Counted from the first letter of the stretch, positions 1-12,690 are shown. The stretch: 64,000 bases of DNA from Ochotona curzoniae (GCF_017591425.1 NW_024467120.1:5270001-5334000), one strand, 5' to 3'. The notes: generated by a model from the letters alone, not told the origin. A program made the numbers and translations.

Positions 1-247
1 ATTAACTGCTCCAGTTCCCATCCAGCTCCCTGCTGGTAGCCTTGCCAGCCAGGGGAATATGGCCCAAAGCCTTGATTCCCTGCGCAAACAGGAGGGATGT
101 GCAGGAGGCTCCTGGCTTCTGACTTTGGGTCCTCTCAACTCTGGCCATTTTAGCCATTTGGGGAGTGCACCAGCAGATGGAAGACCTTTCTCCCTGTCTC
201 TTCTTCTCTTTGTAAAACCACTTCTTCAATAAAAATGAATTTTAAAA
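1..247 (+). mobile_element. CSINE, sense, cut by window start
   Basis: Starts inside the body (ccatccagctccctgctgg), continues through the conserved SINE middle and CT-rich 3' part, and ends in caataaaaatgaattttaaa. Lagomorph tRNA-derived SINE. Confidence 0.85.
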
Positions 248-1020
248 TGAGTTCTGATGATACTGATTTTTATTTTTATCAGTCAAGTTCCTGCTTTAAG
301 TGCCGATTTCAATCTCATATTTTTCCACTGACCACAGAGCTGCCACAGGGTCAGATGACATTTGTGAATGGTACCAAACAGTGACAGCATGCGAAATGGA
401 TTAGAGATGACTCAACGAGGATCTGGCTCTCTGGTCTTATGATTTCATCCATGCCTAATGCTCACCATTTACTTATTAAAGGAAAGTAGTAAAATATGGC
501 AAGAAGGGAAAGAGCAGAAAAAAAAAAAAGAAAAAATCTACATTGTTAAGGCCCTAACGTCTTTGCTGTAACACTGTGTTAGAATTAAAAGGCACCTTAA
601 GACTTCTGCTGTTCCTCACATTCCTAATGAAAGAAGTCCTTATCCTGTATGAGGTTGGGAATTGAAGTGAAGGTTCTGGAATCTAGTTGTCTGGGTCTCA
701 TTTACTGAAAAAATACTTATTGAGCTGTGCACAGTTGTGATGATTAAGACAGAATGGCAAGCACGTGGGCCAACGCCTGTGTTTCGAAGCTCAGGCTTTA
801 TTCCATGATGTAGATGCCACTGAGTTGATGATGTGTACTGTCGCAAAACAAAGCAGGGTGAGGGTGTGGAGAGTGCTCGTGGGCACAGGTGTCAGTGTCA
901 TGTTGGTGGCCATGGAAGCCTTACCAACGATGTCTGAGAAATGAGGGTTTCAGGCAGAGGGCAACAATGGGGAGGTCTCATGCTGGGAGTGTGTTCGCTG
1001 GGAATGTGGGGCTGGAGAAA

Positions 1021-1096
1021 GGGTGTGTGTGTGTGTGTGTAGGGGAAGCTGTGTGTGTTTGTGTAGGGGAGGCCGTGTGTGTGTGTGTAGGGGAAG

Positions 1097-1144
<48 letters not shown>
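1021..1144 (+). repeat. (GT)n array interrupted by a 'taggggaagc' unit
   Basis: Four GT blocks, the last about 50 bases, each separated by tagggga(a/g)gc(t/c). A compound microsatellite/minisatellite that creates spurious CVCVC- and HTHTH-rich frames. Confidence 0.95.
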
Positions 1145-1440
1145 GGGAAGCCATGATGCATGCAGTTAAGAAATGGTGTTTGTGTGTAGAAGGTCACAGG
1201 CTGTGATAAGGATTTTTGGCTTCATTTTTATTTGAGAACAGCAGTCTCTGGAGGCTTTTGCCTCACCAGAGCGTCGTGATCTGTGTTGTAAATGGGTTAC
1301 TGTATTAGGAAGTGCTTTCCAGAGAGACCAAACCATCTAGACTATATTTCTGGGACCTACAAAATCAATAGAATGAAAAAACCCCACATGGATTTCAAAT
1401 TGTTATGATGCCAAAAATAAGTTTAGCTTTTTTTTCCCCC

Positions 1441-1743
1441 AAAAGATTTATTTAGTTAGTTATTTTGAAAGGGAACAGAGAGAAGGAGATACAGAGAGGC
1501 AGATCTTCCGTCCTCTGATTCACTATCCAAGTGGCCACAATGGCCAGCTGAGCCAGGAGCCAGGAGCCTCCTCTGGTTCTCCCACGTGCGTTCAGGGTCC
1601 CAAGGCTTTAGGCGTTCCTCTGCTGCCTTCCCCGGCCACAAGTAGGGAGCTGGATGGGAAGTGGGGCTTCAGGAACATAAACTGGTGCCAATATGGATTC
1701 CTGGCATGTACAAGGCAAGACTTTAGCCACTAGGCCATCTCAC
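1441..1743 (-). mobile_element. CSINE, antisense
   Basis: Antisense tail aaaagatttatttag, then the reverse of the SINE body (cacaagtagggagctggatg) and head ending gccactaggccatctcac. Nearly full length. Confidence 0.88.
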
Positions 1744-2225
1744 TTAAAATTAAAAAGCTCATTAAAAGCTTAGCTTTTAGTTCCTGTTTTTTCTATGAAC
1801 TCTTTAAAGCACCTATTAGTGGTGTGTGTGCATGCGCAGGCCTTGTGCATAGATTTATTACAACGAGTTGGATCTTCCAAGAATGCAAACTGGGTCCTGT
1901 AATCTGCGTTGTGCCACCTGGAGGCCAAGGAGAACTAGCGGTGTAGATTCCAGTCTGAATCCTAAAACCTCAGAACCAAGAGAGCCTGTGGGAGCGGAAG
2001 TCTGATGTCAGGCACATGCCATCAGGCCCCCATGAGGCACCTCATCCTCTTTATTGCTCTGGTCAAGCCCTAGGGAGATTGGATGGGGCCCAGCCACAGT
2101 GGAAAGGGGCTTCTGCTTTGCTTAGTCATTGATACGAATGCTTTTCTCATGCAGAAATGTCCTCATAGCTATAATGAGAAAAAATGTTGGACCACGTACC
2201 TGAGCACCCCGTGGTTCAGGCCAGT

Positions 2226-2270
2226 TAATACAGAGTATTACAACTACTACAACTACTACTATTACTACTA
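2226..2270 (+). repeat. Short (TAC)n-like repeat
   Basis: tacaactactacaactacta and related trinucleotides. Confidence 0.7.
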
Positions 2271-3369
2271 ATCATAGGCCTGGCTCATGAATGCCCATGA
2301 GAAAATACTTTATAGATTTTCCTCATTGGTAGAATGATGTCTTGGTGTGGAATATTTCTGGAACATTCTTGGGACATTTCCCCCTTCTTTAAACTTCTTT
2401 CTTCTTAAAATGAGACTCAGTGATTTTAAGCAGCTAGCTTATTTCCCCATTGATGATTTCAGTTTGCTAAGGGAGATATATAATTAAACATATTGCTTAT
2501 TATTTTGACATGCATTTGGACTCATTTTCAAATAAACAAGGTCTTACTTCACTTGGCATGGAAACACAGCTGGAGTGGATAGTGTGTTCTCACTGGATTC
2601 CCCTCGAGGGTGAGAGCCCGTTTTCCATTCCCTGGGACCGGCCCGCAGGTTTTGAAGGTCTTACCTCCTTGGCTTAGGAAGGGGCCCTTTTCAAGGATAG
2701 CTCCCACCTTCCTCGTGTTTAAGCTCACACTGTAAATCTTCATGGCATTCCGCATAACTCTAGAAAATCTTCCTTTTTGAAAATGAGTATCTCATGGCCT
2801 TTGGGTAGTACGGGAAAAATTCCTAAATGTGCTGAATTCCTGTGTTTATTATGTTTGTATATTTATACAACTCTACTGAAGCTGAAAAAATATGCATTTT
2901 TGGGTGTATCTCTTGGAATGTCTCACCTTGGAGTGGGTAGGCTCACAAACAGCACTTTATTTCCTCCTTGGATTGGCAGAATTCTTTGGAACAAGTCTCA
3001 TTTGTGCAACATTCTTGACTTTGGACAAAGTTAAACGGGCAATTCAGGCTTTTCTGCACTGAGAAAGCTTATGGTAGCAGCGAGGCTGTGGGGGTGCTGT
3101 TGTAGGGAATAAAATTTTACGTCTTTTTGCACAAAGAAATTATGAATAGGTGAAAAATTAGTAATCACTGCTGGCATTGCTGTGTGGATTAATGTTTATC
3201 TTAAAGCAGAAACCTTCAAAGGTATTGAGCATCTGAATATTTACCTACGTTGCCTTCTAGATACTTTCTATGTGTATTAACTAACATGCAGACACACGAA
3301 TGAATCTACATTCGTTCACATCATTTAACAGAGACATCATTATGGGTACTTTTCCTTCAGCTTGGGTTT

Positions 3370-3650
3370 TACATAATTAATTTGGTATACTGCACACACA
3401 TTTTGCACAAGCCTATACAAACCCACCTTCCTTATTACATGTTATACAATGTTTTATGGGATGGATGCATCAACATTTACTTTAGTAGGCCCCTTCTAAT
3501 ACTGGATTGTAAGGTTGTTTTTGGTTCTTTGCTTTTCAAAGTGTTGATTCTTATGTTTATATGAAGATGAGAATATCTGCCCCATGATACATTTTCAGAA
3601 GTGGAATTGCCCGAGGTATGTGTATTTTAAAAAGCAATGCTGAGTGGACT
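3370..3650 (-). mobile_element. Old LINE-1-like fragment, antisense
   Basis: Word order resembles reversed old L1 3' ends: expected fragments such as gaagtggaattgcccgaggt at 3599 and ttggttctttgcttttcaa at 3521. Highly diverged; could be another LINE. Confidence 0.4.
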
Positions 3651-4180
3651 CTCCACACTGGTATGCTAATGCAGCAGTTCCCCCAGGAGCATAGGAAAGT
3701 CCCCTCTTTTGACACTCGGGGTATTTTCAGCCTTTTCACCTTCTCCACTCTGGTATGGGAGAAGAACATAGCTCAATGTTTAATCCATGCTTCCTCTCCC
3801 AAGGAGGAAGCAAATTGTACCAAAACAGGCTCATTTGCTGAATGTCTTTTTTTTTTTTTTTTAAGTAGTCTGCTTAATATGTGTATAGTTGTGGCTGATT
3901 TTATGCTGTGGTATTCCCAAAACTGTCAAGTTGGCATACAATGGGCTGTATCTAGAAAAGTCTGTTCCACTGGGGGGATGTGAATGGATGAAAATATACT
4001 TTATATAGCAGTGATCTAAGGCAGAAGGAGATGCTTTGTCATAAAGAAGAGATGTGTATGCAGAGTGCCAAGACATCACTAAGAAAATAATCTTAGAAAC
4101 TTGGGTAATTGGAAGTCCTCCTCTCTCCCCTCTGCTGCCCAATCTTATTTTCTTACTTCCTTCTTCCAGATTTGCTTCTT

Positions 4181-4483
4181 CATTTTGAAAGGTAAACTGA
4201 TGAGAGAGGAAGAGACACATGCACATGGAGAGATCTTGCATCTGCTGGTTCGCTCCCCAGATGGCCTCAGCCACCCGCCTACCAGACCGCAGTCAGGAGG
4301 CAGGAACTCCGGCTGAGTCCCCCTTGGGGTCCAAACACTTGGGCCATCTTCTGCTGCTGTATCTGCTGTGTTCACAGGGAGCTAGACAGGAAGCCGAGCA
4401 AGCTGAGACTTGAACTGCTGCTTCTATATGGGATGCTGTGGCCGCAGGCAGTGACTTAACCTGTTACGCCACAAATGACAGCC
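4181..4483 (-). mobile_element. CSINE, antisense, older
   Basis: Antisense SINE body recognised by ctgctggttcgctccccaga, acttgggccatcttctgctg and tatgggatgctg. Diverged and without a clean tail. Confidence 0.75.
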
Positions 4484-5105
4484 GCGAGAATCCTGTGGTT
4501 TGAATATCTCAGTGTGTCACAGGCTGGCTCCGTCAGGTGTTGTTGTGCATTGCAGATATCCAGCATCCCTCATGGAAGCAGGGCAGTTGCAACGCTCTGT
4601 TAAGAGAAGACATCGATGGTTTCGGACATTTCCATTCCCTCATCAGGACGTCCGTTCCCTGGTCTGACGTTTCTGAGAAATATGTATGGGAAGGGTGTTT
4701 AGTCAGTCTCTTAGAACTTAAAGTAGTCGTCTCTCCAAAAGAAATCAAGGAAGGAGGAAAACAAGGGTGTGTGAATACTTGCCACATAATGTGCATTATG
4801 CAAGTGTGCTTTAGAAAAAAGGTGATTTACATTTAACCCCCAGTTTGTAGATGAAGAAACAAGTGCAGAATTAACTTGCTCAAGATCTCTCCTCTTAATT
4901 CTTGGATCATTGCACTGTTTGGATGAAATAAGAACAACTGTGAAAATACATAGTGTGTTGCATGCACGTGACGTGTGCTCTCCCATGTTGGCTTGTTAAC
5001 ATGTACACTGGATAGAGGTTCATATTGGGTTTTAGTGATCATACCGTAGTTTATAAGGCTTGATAGTGGCTTATATAATCTCAGACAACTGGCTGCTGAT
5101 TTTAT

Positions 5106-5308
5106 ATGAGAACTTCACAAAGTCCATGGAGAAATGAAATTGCAAGATAAATTTATTTTGGTTCAATTTTTAAAAAATTCATACATAGCTTTTCATGATA
5201 GATTATTTTCAGTGAACTTTAAAAGATGTTATTTGCATGTGTTTCAGATTTTTTTTTTGCATCAAGATAAATTTTATCTTTTAATTTCTAGCTCCATGAA
5301 CTTCTCAA
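5106..5308. mobile_element. Mariner-like MITE with terminal inverted repeats
   Basis: Left end gaacttcacaaagtccatgg with aagataaatttattttggtt; right end ttttgcatcaagataaattt then agctccatgaacttctc. The ends are diverged inverted copies of about 55 bases. The family is recognised from recurring ...ttattttggtgcaaaaa... ends; the mariner assignment is from memory. Confidence 0.5.
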
Positions 5309-5601
5309 AAAGATTTATTTATTTATGGCAGAGTGAGTGAGTCAGAGAGAAATCTTCAATTTGTTGGTTCACATCTCAAATGATTGCAACAGAGGGGACT
5401 GGGTCAGCCTGAATCCAGGAGCTGGAAACTCCCTCTGTCCTCACATGGGTGAACAGGAACTCAAGTACTTGGGTCATCATTTACTACTCCCTAGGAGAGC
5501 CGGATCCAAAGTGGAGGGACTAGGATCCCGATCCAGGACTCTGAGACGGGATGTAGGCATCCCAACTGGCTGCTTAACCGGCTGAACCACAGTTCCTGCC
5601 C
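5308..5601 (-). mobile_element. CSINE, antisense, inserted at the end of a MITE
   Basis: Antisense tail aaagatttatttatttatgg and head ending ctgaaccacagttcctgccc. Flanks ctccatgaacttctcaaaa (before) and ctctatgaacttttggaa (after) look like a diverged target duplication of the MITE end. Confidence 0.78.
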
Positions 5602-5929
5602 TCTATGAACTTTTGGAAGAATCCCCATATAGAAATAGATTTTGTCAGTATGAAGTGGATGTAAGGAACAACTGATTAAAAAAACCTGAAAGAGCTTTCC
5701 AGAGAAAAAAAGATATATCATCTGAATACAGTAGTGGTCACGACCCTAGACAAAAGGGATGGAGCTTTCTGCTGTGTTATTTTGGGCAAGTTATTTGCAG
5801 AAACCACATCTAAGAGATTAAGAGGCCTCATTTATGTAACTGGATGTTCCCACTGCACTTTGCATAATTCAGGTGTTGAAACTGAAGTCTGGGGATCGTC
5901 ATTGTGGTGAAAAATAGTAACATACGAAC

Positions 5930-6081
5930 CAAATGCTTGGGTCCCTGCCATCCACATGGGAGGCTCAAATGGAATTCTAGGCTCCTGGCCATTGCAGTCA
6001 TTTATAAATTTGAACCAGTGGATGAAAGATCTCTTTCTCTGTTTCTCACATTCTTACTCTGCTCCTCAAAATAAACAAACA
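5930..6081 (+). mobile_element. CSINE, sense, 5'-truncated
   Basis: Only the 3' half: gcttgggtccctgccatcca, ctcctggccattgcagtc, agtggatgaaagatctcttt, ending in aaataaacaaacaa. Confidence 0.7.
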
Positions 6082-6082
6082 A

Positions 6083-6411
6083 GGGACCAGCGCAGTAGCC
6101 TAGTGCCTGAAGTCCTCACTTAGCATGTGCCAGGATCCTGTATGGGCGCTGGTTCATGTTCTGGCTGCTCCATTTCTCTTCCAGCAACATGCTTGTGGCC
6201 TGGGAAAGCAGTCGAGGATGGCCTAAAGCCTTGGGACCCTGCACCCGCGTGGGAGGTCTAGAAGAAGCTCTGGGATACTGGCTTCAGATCAGCACAGCTC
6301 TGTCTGTTGCGGCCAGTGAACCGATGGATGGAAGCTCTTTCTGTCTTTCCTTCTCTCTAACTTTCCAATAATAAATAAATAAATCTTTAAAAAAAAAAAA
6401 AAAGAAAGAAA
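6083..6411 (+). mobile_element. CSINE, sense, near full length
   Basis: Head gggaccagcgcagtagccta, body ggcctgggaaagcagtcgag, and tail aataaataaataaatcttt plus A-run. Sits directly behind the tail of the previous copy. Confidence 0.9.
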
Positions 6412-6648
6412 TGAACAAGTAAATAAATGTTTCCAAGAAAATTGAAGACCAGGCTGAAACCCCGGTATCCTGCCTCACCTGGTCTTCTGCCGCCTTCCAC
6501 ACGCTCTGGGCTTGTGGGAATGACTGTGTTCCCCAAGGACCTTGGCCTTGCTTTGGTTTCCATGTGATTTCTTTGCCTGGGACAGTTAATGCAGCATTGA
6601 CTGCAGAATGCAGAGACCTACACTGCAATAGGATCAAAAATTCTGTGT

Positions 6649-6986
6649 AGGCCCTGGCATAACTACATAGCGGGTTAAGTCCTTTCCTTGAACGTGCTGG
6701 GATCCCGTATGGGCACTGGTTCTAATCCCAGCAGCCCCATTTCCCATCCAGCTCCCTGCTTGTGACCTGGGAAAGCAGTCAAGGTTTGCCCAGAGCCTTG
6801 AGACCCAAAGCCTTGAGACCCTGCATCCATGTGGGAGACCAGGAAGAAGTTCCTGGCTCTTGGCTTTGGATTGGCTTGACTCTGGCTATTGCAGCCCCTT
6901 GAGGATTGAACTGTTGAATGGAAGATCTTCCTCACTGTCTCTGTATATCTGCATTTCCAATAAAAATAAATAAATCTTAAAAAAAA
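6649..6986 (+). mobile_element. CSINE, sense, with small internal duplication
   Basis: Full-length copy with tail aaataaataaatcttaaaa. The phrase gccttgagaccc occurs twice near 6800-6823, an internal tandem duplication of about 17 bases. Confidence 0.88.
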
Positions 6987-7029
6987 TACAGTGTAGCTGT
7001 AACATTTGCTTAAACTAGGTAGTGTCTTA

Positions 7030-7366
7030 TTTATTTTTTTTAGATTTATTTATTTTCATTAGAAAGGCAAATCTGCAGAGACAGACAGAGTGAAGGTCTT
7101 CCATCCACTGGTTCGTTCTCCAAATGGCTGCAATGGCCAGAGTAGACCTTATCCAAAGCCTGAGCAAGCAGCTTCCCCCAGGGCCTCCCACACAGGTACA
7201 GGGTCCCAAGTACTTGGACCATCCTGCACTGCTTCTCTGAGACCATAAGCAGGGAGCTGGATGGGAACTGGAGCAGCCGGGCCACAAACTGGTCCATGTA
7301 GGATTCTGGGGCTTGGAAGTGGAGGATTAGCTTACTGAACTATTGTGCCAGCCCCTCCTCACCCCC
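7030..7366 (-). mobile_element. CSINE, antisense, with target duplication
   Basis: Tail tttagatttatttattttca, body, and head ending gtgccagcccctcc. Flanks gtagtgtcttat (7017) and gtagtgccttaa (7367) look like a target-site duplication. Confidence 0.85.
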
Positions 7367-7699
7367 AGTAGTGCCTTAACTGCAGATTGTTTTAATGTGA
7401 AATAATATCTCATCTTTGAAATACTTTCTTGTGTAACTTTGAGAAGGATGAAAGCAATTACAAAGATTCCGTTGTCTTCTTGTGTTTTAATTCTAATAAC
7501 ATGGAAACCATTGTCCTGTAGGGGAAAACAAGCAAGGACCATGTCTCCTAGACATTGATTGAAATCTCAACATCGATATGGATTAGACAATAGGAACTTA
7601 GTCAACTGCTTTGTGTGACATGGATATAATATCCTTCTCACGGTGTCTGTGAAGGTTAAGGGGAATAACTTGAAGATTCAAGACAAAGTCAAGAGCTAC

Positions 7700-7769
7700 T
7701 CCGTCTGCTTCTCCCATGTGGATTTAGGGGCCCGACTACTTGGGCCATTATCCGCTGCTTTCCCAGAGT
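7700..7769 (-). mobile_element. CSINE fragment, antisense
   Basis: Short middle piece: tctcccatgtggatttaggg and acttgggccattatccgctg. Both ends lost. Confidence 0.5.
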
Positions 7770-8489
7770 TTGGACAACAGCGATTCTGTCTCAGCTTCTG
7801 GTGAGGCGATGATTCCTCTATGCGGAATGGTGATTGGAAACAGAAACAGCCAGCTGAGACAAACCGAAGCCTGTCTCCCTGGCCAAGTTACAAACGAGAA
7901 CCTACCAGATAGAAGAAAACTGACCTCCAAAAAGGCTGGACAGTGACTGGTTAGTTATTAGGGAAAAAAAATGTTTTATCTGAAATTAATCAGAAGCAAG
8001 CATATTTAGTGATTCCTTGGCGTCATTAGAATACCTTTCTAATTTAGACTGCGTGATAGCCTTGCAAGATTTTAATTTCACAAAACTGTAGGGTTTTTTT
8101 CTTTTTATCTTTTCTAAATTTCCGGAACTCAGTGAGTTTTATATTTGGCAATTTTTTTTTCAGTGTAATTGTCATAATATGAACCATCTTCCTTTTCTTT
8201 CTCTTACGGAACCCATACGTTGGCAGGCATGAGACTGCCTATGACTACTGCTAGAATCTAATTCGGTTCTTATGCTTCAACTACTACTTTCCAATTTATG
8301 AAGTTAACACCGTATTCTAGCAAATCAGACTCTATATTTCAAAGCAATTAATATATACTTCACCAATAAAGTGGTCTCCAGGCACCCTATGCCAATGTAT
8401 AAACATCAACTAGAGAATAAATAAAAACACAGGCAAGTGGGTTTCTGACTCAGTAGGTCTAAAGTAGGGCTTGAAACTTTATATTTCTA

Positions 8490-8583
8490 GGGGCTGGTGT
8501 GGAATAGCATGTTAAACCACCCACTGGGACTCTGGCTAATGGTTCGTGTCCTGCCTGCTCTGCTTTTTCAGTGCTCTGCTACC
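8490..8583 (+). mobile_element. CSINE head fragment, sense
   Basis: Head ggggctggtgtggaatagca followed by a diverged body (ttcgtgtcctgcctgctctg); 3' part absent. Confidence 0.55.
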
Positions 8584-9414
8584 TTTATACAGCGTATCTG
8601 GTAGGGAAAACATCAATGAGGAAAAGTTAGCGGCCCAAGTATACAGAGTCAATATTCTGTTGAAGTTTGAAATGTTTGGAGTCACACATGAGTATTACTG
8701 CTGTTAGTTTTAATCCACAAGATATTCGTTTGGTATAATCTGAAAACAGATACTGATGCCTTATTTAAAATGTGGTGGTAGGGATGGTGCCTGCTTAAAG
8801 GAACATTAACATCTGAGATTCGATGAATGGCATCTATGTTTTCTTTCAAATTTATTGAAAAGTTGTATCCACAGTTTGCAATGAAACTTTTCAGACTTCC
8901 AAAGAATGTAAAAGAATTTGGCCATGGATACTGCCGTGCCTGCTTCCTCCTGGATTTAGTCATGTGTGTTCCTAAATATAAAGTAGCAACATACCTGAGA
9001 TGAGGTAATTCATTTCTGTCCCAATTCTGAGAGCCGGGAAGGCCAAGGTGAAGGTGCCCACAGGATGACTGTCTGCGGAGGGCTGTTCTCACTTCCGAGA
9101 CCATACCTAGCTCCAGCACCCTCAGGAAGGAGGGAACCTGCAGTCCTTGCATCAGAAAGGAAGGAATGATCAGAAGAGCAAGAGAGCCTTCGCCTCAACC
9201 CCATGCCCCCGCAGAAGGTGTAACCCTGTTGGTGGAGGCAGAGCTTGCACGGTTTAATCATTCCCCAGGGCATACCCCTCTTAGTGTGATTGCACTGGGG
9301 CCAGGTTTCAACATGAGTTCTGGAGGAACTGATTCAAACACATGTATTCTTTTTTTAAGCAGCCTTTATTACCTATCTATCTATCACTTTTCTTTTCACA
9401 ATGCAGTTTTTTTT

Positions 9415-10240
9415 CTTTTTTTTAAATTTTGACAATCTTTACATAGTTAATTTGGGTAAAAAGGTTCAAGGGGTGCAGGAAAGTGGGTAAGATTATTATT
9501 TCCATATTGCTTCCTTCATGTATCTGAGGTAGAGGGGGATATTGAGGGAGAAGCCCCACCCGGTTTCCCACCCACCCCAAGTCCCGCATGTGGGGCATGC
9601 TCCGAGATACTCGTTGAAGTGGTTTCAATAGGTCACCAGTTTTGAAATTGCTGCCCGTCTTGCCTCTCCAATCACGATGAGGTTGTTGAAAAATCCATTA
9701 ATTGACATTGTCCATCATAGCGTCTCTATTTGCCTGGTATTTTGTTGCCAACCTATAGCTGAGGTGGTTGATTAACTTGTTCCATCTTCTGTCCTTTCAT
9801 GGTTAGGGTTCTGAGTCCGGCATTTCAATTGGGGAGATCACCAAAGAAACTTCGTCTGAGGTGTTCCCAGGCCAGATTCTTGTATGTACCAGCAAGTACA
9901 GGCCCAGCACAGTCCATCACCCTGATAAGCTGGTGGTTGCAATTGCTGGGTTGGTTCTGTTTTCAGCCCTGCCTTCCATTGGAACCAATGGGTGTTGCAG
10001 TTCAGACACAATGTAGTTTTAATACTGATTCTGAATTCTCCAAGGGAATTTAAGTTCCCAGTTTCTTTTGATTGGGTTACACAGTTGAATTTTTTTTAGT
10101 TAACTTGTGTAACCCTAAGTGACCTCTATTAATATAGGTATTGTTTGTTTGTGTGTCGTGGCAACTTTTTGTTTGTTTTCTTTCTCCTGGAGCCACTGGT
10201 TGCTTTGCTGGATATACTGTGTCATAATACAGCACTTGAC
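9415..10240 (-). mobile_element. LINE-1 3' end, antisense (probable)
   Basis: On the minus strand the sequence ends in an A-rich tail (9415-9430) after a G-rich purine tract (near 9540-9600, ggtgggtgggaaaccgggtg read on minus), a typical L1 3' UTR layout. A young CSINE at 10251 interrupts it; 10598-11030 may be its continuation, but I could not confirm that. Confidence 0.5.
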
Positions 10241-10250
10241 ACAGACAACT

Positions 10251-10580
10251 CTTTTTTTTTTTTTTAAGATTTATTTATTTATTGGAAAGTCAGATATACA
10301 GAGAGGAGGAGAGACAGAGAGGAAGATCTTCCATCCAATGATTCACTCCCCAAGTGAGCGCAATGGCCCAGGCTATGCCAATCTGAAGCCAGGAGCCTCT
10401 TCTGGGTCTCCCACTTGAGTTCAGGGTACCAAGCCCTTGGGCCATCCTTGACTGCTTTCCCAGGCCACAAGCAGGGAGCTGGCTGGGAAGTAGAGCTGCC
10501 AGGATTAGAACCGGCGCCCATATGGGATCCTGGGGCATTCAAGGTGAGGACTTTAGCCGCTAGGCCACACCGCTGGGCCC
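10251..10580 (-). mobile_element. CSINE, antisense, young, with target duplication
   Basis: Poly-T, aagatttatttatttattgg, complete body, head ending cgctgggccc. Flanked by cagacaactcttttt at 10242-10256 and 10583-10597. It interrupts an older element. Confidence 0.93.
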
Positions 10581-11494
10581 ACCAGACAACTCTTTTTGAG
10601 ACTAGTCTAGGAATTGTGACTTCATTCAACCAAGGAAGGCAGAGCAAGTGTGGGAAAAAAGAAACATTTCTGGAAGGTTGATTGAGGATTTTTCTGGTGC
10701 TGGTTCCTGCTCCATGCTCTGATTGGAATGTTCTGTGTTGTGGGGACCGGACCAAGGTATAGCATTTCCTGTAAATTTATCCTCAAAACCATCGCTGTCA
10801 CTGAGCTTATTATTTTAGCTATTTCATGATCACTTGGGATAAAGGTAGAAGTGTTGAATCACTCTTGCTTGATGGGAGCTGGAGGTCATGTTCGTTGCAT
10901 ACTGGATTTAATGATCTCTCCCATCAAATGACTGTTCTCAAAGTTACAGGGTGGACCTTCGCAGGCACACCTTTCAGGAAAAGTAACGGCATCATGAAAC
11001 CATTGAAACTATTTGGGTAAAATGGTTTAAAGTTTCTCCAGCATTATTTTATGTTTTACATAAATAATTTTCTCCTTGAGTCCTTGACTGTTTCTTCTGG
11101 ATTTAGTTGAATGTAGGTAGTCTCTATAGGGATGCTGGGTAGGAAAAAGTCCTTGCTTCCTTGGAATTCATGTTGCTCAACATTATTAAATGACTTTGCA
11201 GGCAGTGATGGTGGACATAGAAGTATCGTCTCTGATTAGAATTGAGGGCAGAGATAGCTGCCCTTGAGAATCTCAGAGAGTTTAAAAATACTGCTTAGCC
11301 AGCAATACAGCATCAATATGCAAAGATCAGGTTTTTTTTTTCTTTCCCTGTGCACAAACCAGTAATGATATGCTAGTGGCATTAAGGAAACAATTCTTTT
11401 TGCAACAGCATTGAAAGGGTTAAAATATTTAGAAAAAAAGTTTAACAAAAAGTATAGAACTCTAGAAAATATGTAATGTTCCTGAAAGAAATTC

Positions 11495-11760
11495 AAGGAG
11501 ACAGAGAGGAAGATCTTCCGTCCGATGATTCACTCCCCAAGTGACTGCAGCAGCCGGTGCTGCGCCAATCCGAAGCCAGGAACCAGGAGCTCTTCTGGAT
11601 CTCCCATGCGGGTGCATGGTGCCAAGGCTTTGGGCCATCCTTGACTGCTTTCCCAGGCCACAAGCAGGAAGTTGGATGGGAAGTGGAGCTGTCAGGATTA
11701 GAACTGGTGCCCATATGGGATTCCGGTACGTCAAGGCTGTAAGGCCATCATACCGGGCCT
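11495..11760 (-). mobile_element. CSINE, antisense, lacking its tail
   Basis: Body from gagacagagaggaagatctt to head ataccgggcctgc. The A-tail end is missing. Confidence 0.85.
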
Positions 11761-11761
11761 G

Positions 11762-12485
11762 CTTTTTTTTTTTCATTTTTAAAAATTATTATTATTATTA
11801 TTATTTAGCTCCTGGGATTCCCCTTATCGCCTTCCCAATCTTCTCCCCACCCCACCTAGTTCCTCTATATCATTACTAATTAAATCTTTAAAAGAAGAGA
11901 GAAGATAAAATCATGTAAAAGTGGAATAGCACATAGGGACAGTCTGAGACTGAGGAGCACTAGAACAAACAAAATTATCTTTTCTGTTTTTGAATGTTTA
12001 TTGTTATTATTTTCCATGTTAGAGTTTTGTAGGTATAAGGATTCCTCCCTGCACATGCTCCACTTCACCTTCCCAATTTTTCCCTCCCACCATTTTCCCC
12101 CATATTATCGAAGTGTACTTTAGTAACAGTCAGAAGTTCAAAATTCTGCCACCTAAGTGTATCATGGCATTGTGGGTCTAAGCAAAGGTGACACATCCAG
12201 TATCATCCTGTCAAGGCGTATCGGACTGAGTCACTGACAGTCCTTCTTTTGTTATGCAGTAGAGATGCACGCTGTGATGTATCTTCACTTCCAGATATGC
12301 TAGTCTCCAATTGGGATAGTTTTCTTGCGCATGTTAGAATTTTATTCTTTTGATGACTGTGTAGTATTCCATATAGCAGATATGTTTCAGTTTCTTTATC
12401 TATTCCTCTTTCAACAGACATCTGGGTTGTTTCCATGTCTGTACTAACTGTGGATTGTGCTGCTCCTATGCAGATTTCACTTCAT
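11762..12485 (-). mobile_element. LINE-1 3' region, antisense
   Basis: Poly-T (11763) and (TTA)n, then the C-rich complement of an L1 G-rich tract, and, at 12360-12470, the familiar reversed L1 phrase tagtattccatatagcaga ... gggttgtttccatgtctgta. 11881-11990 may be unrelated sequence between two pieces. Confidence 0.65.
11784..11806 (+). repeat. (TTA)n microsatellite
   Basis: Seven TTA units at the antisense tail of the L1 piece. Confidence 0.85.
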
Positions 12486-12579
12486 TTGACAGCTCCATTT
12501 ACTCAGCTGTCACTGATGCACAGCTGTTTAATTGCCACAGAAACCCTGTCTCGGGGCCCAGCGGCATGGTGACAGGATG

Positions 12580-12690
12580 AGGGCTGCCAGGGCAGGGGAA
12601 GGGGCAGGATGGAGGGCAGGAGAGAGCCAGAAGGGGGAGAAGTGGGAGAGAGGGAAGGGAAGGGAAAGGGATGAGAGGGCAGAGGAAAGG
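12580..12690 (+). repeat. Purine-rich (G/A) low-complexity stretch
   Basis: Almost entirely A and G (aggggcaggatggagggcag and similar). Makes spurious proline/serine-rich frames on the minus strand. Confidence 0.85.

Noticed and set aside
889..1206. 105-codon plus-strand frame rich in Cys-Val, and its minus-strand Thr-His shadow
   Set aside because: Both are direct translations of a GT/CA microsatellite.
3618..4274. Opposing 121- and 137-codon frames
   Set aside because: They run across poly-T, an old LINE fragment and a CSINE. No protein-like motif.
10279..10755. 158-codon minus-strand frame
   Set aside because: Mostly the sense translation of a CSINE. The same CLWPGKAV and PDGRSS words recur at every CSINE copy in the window.
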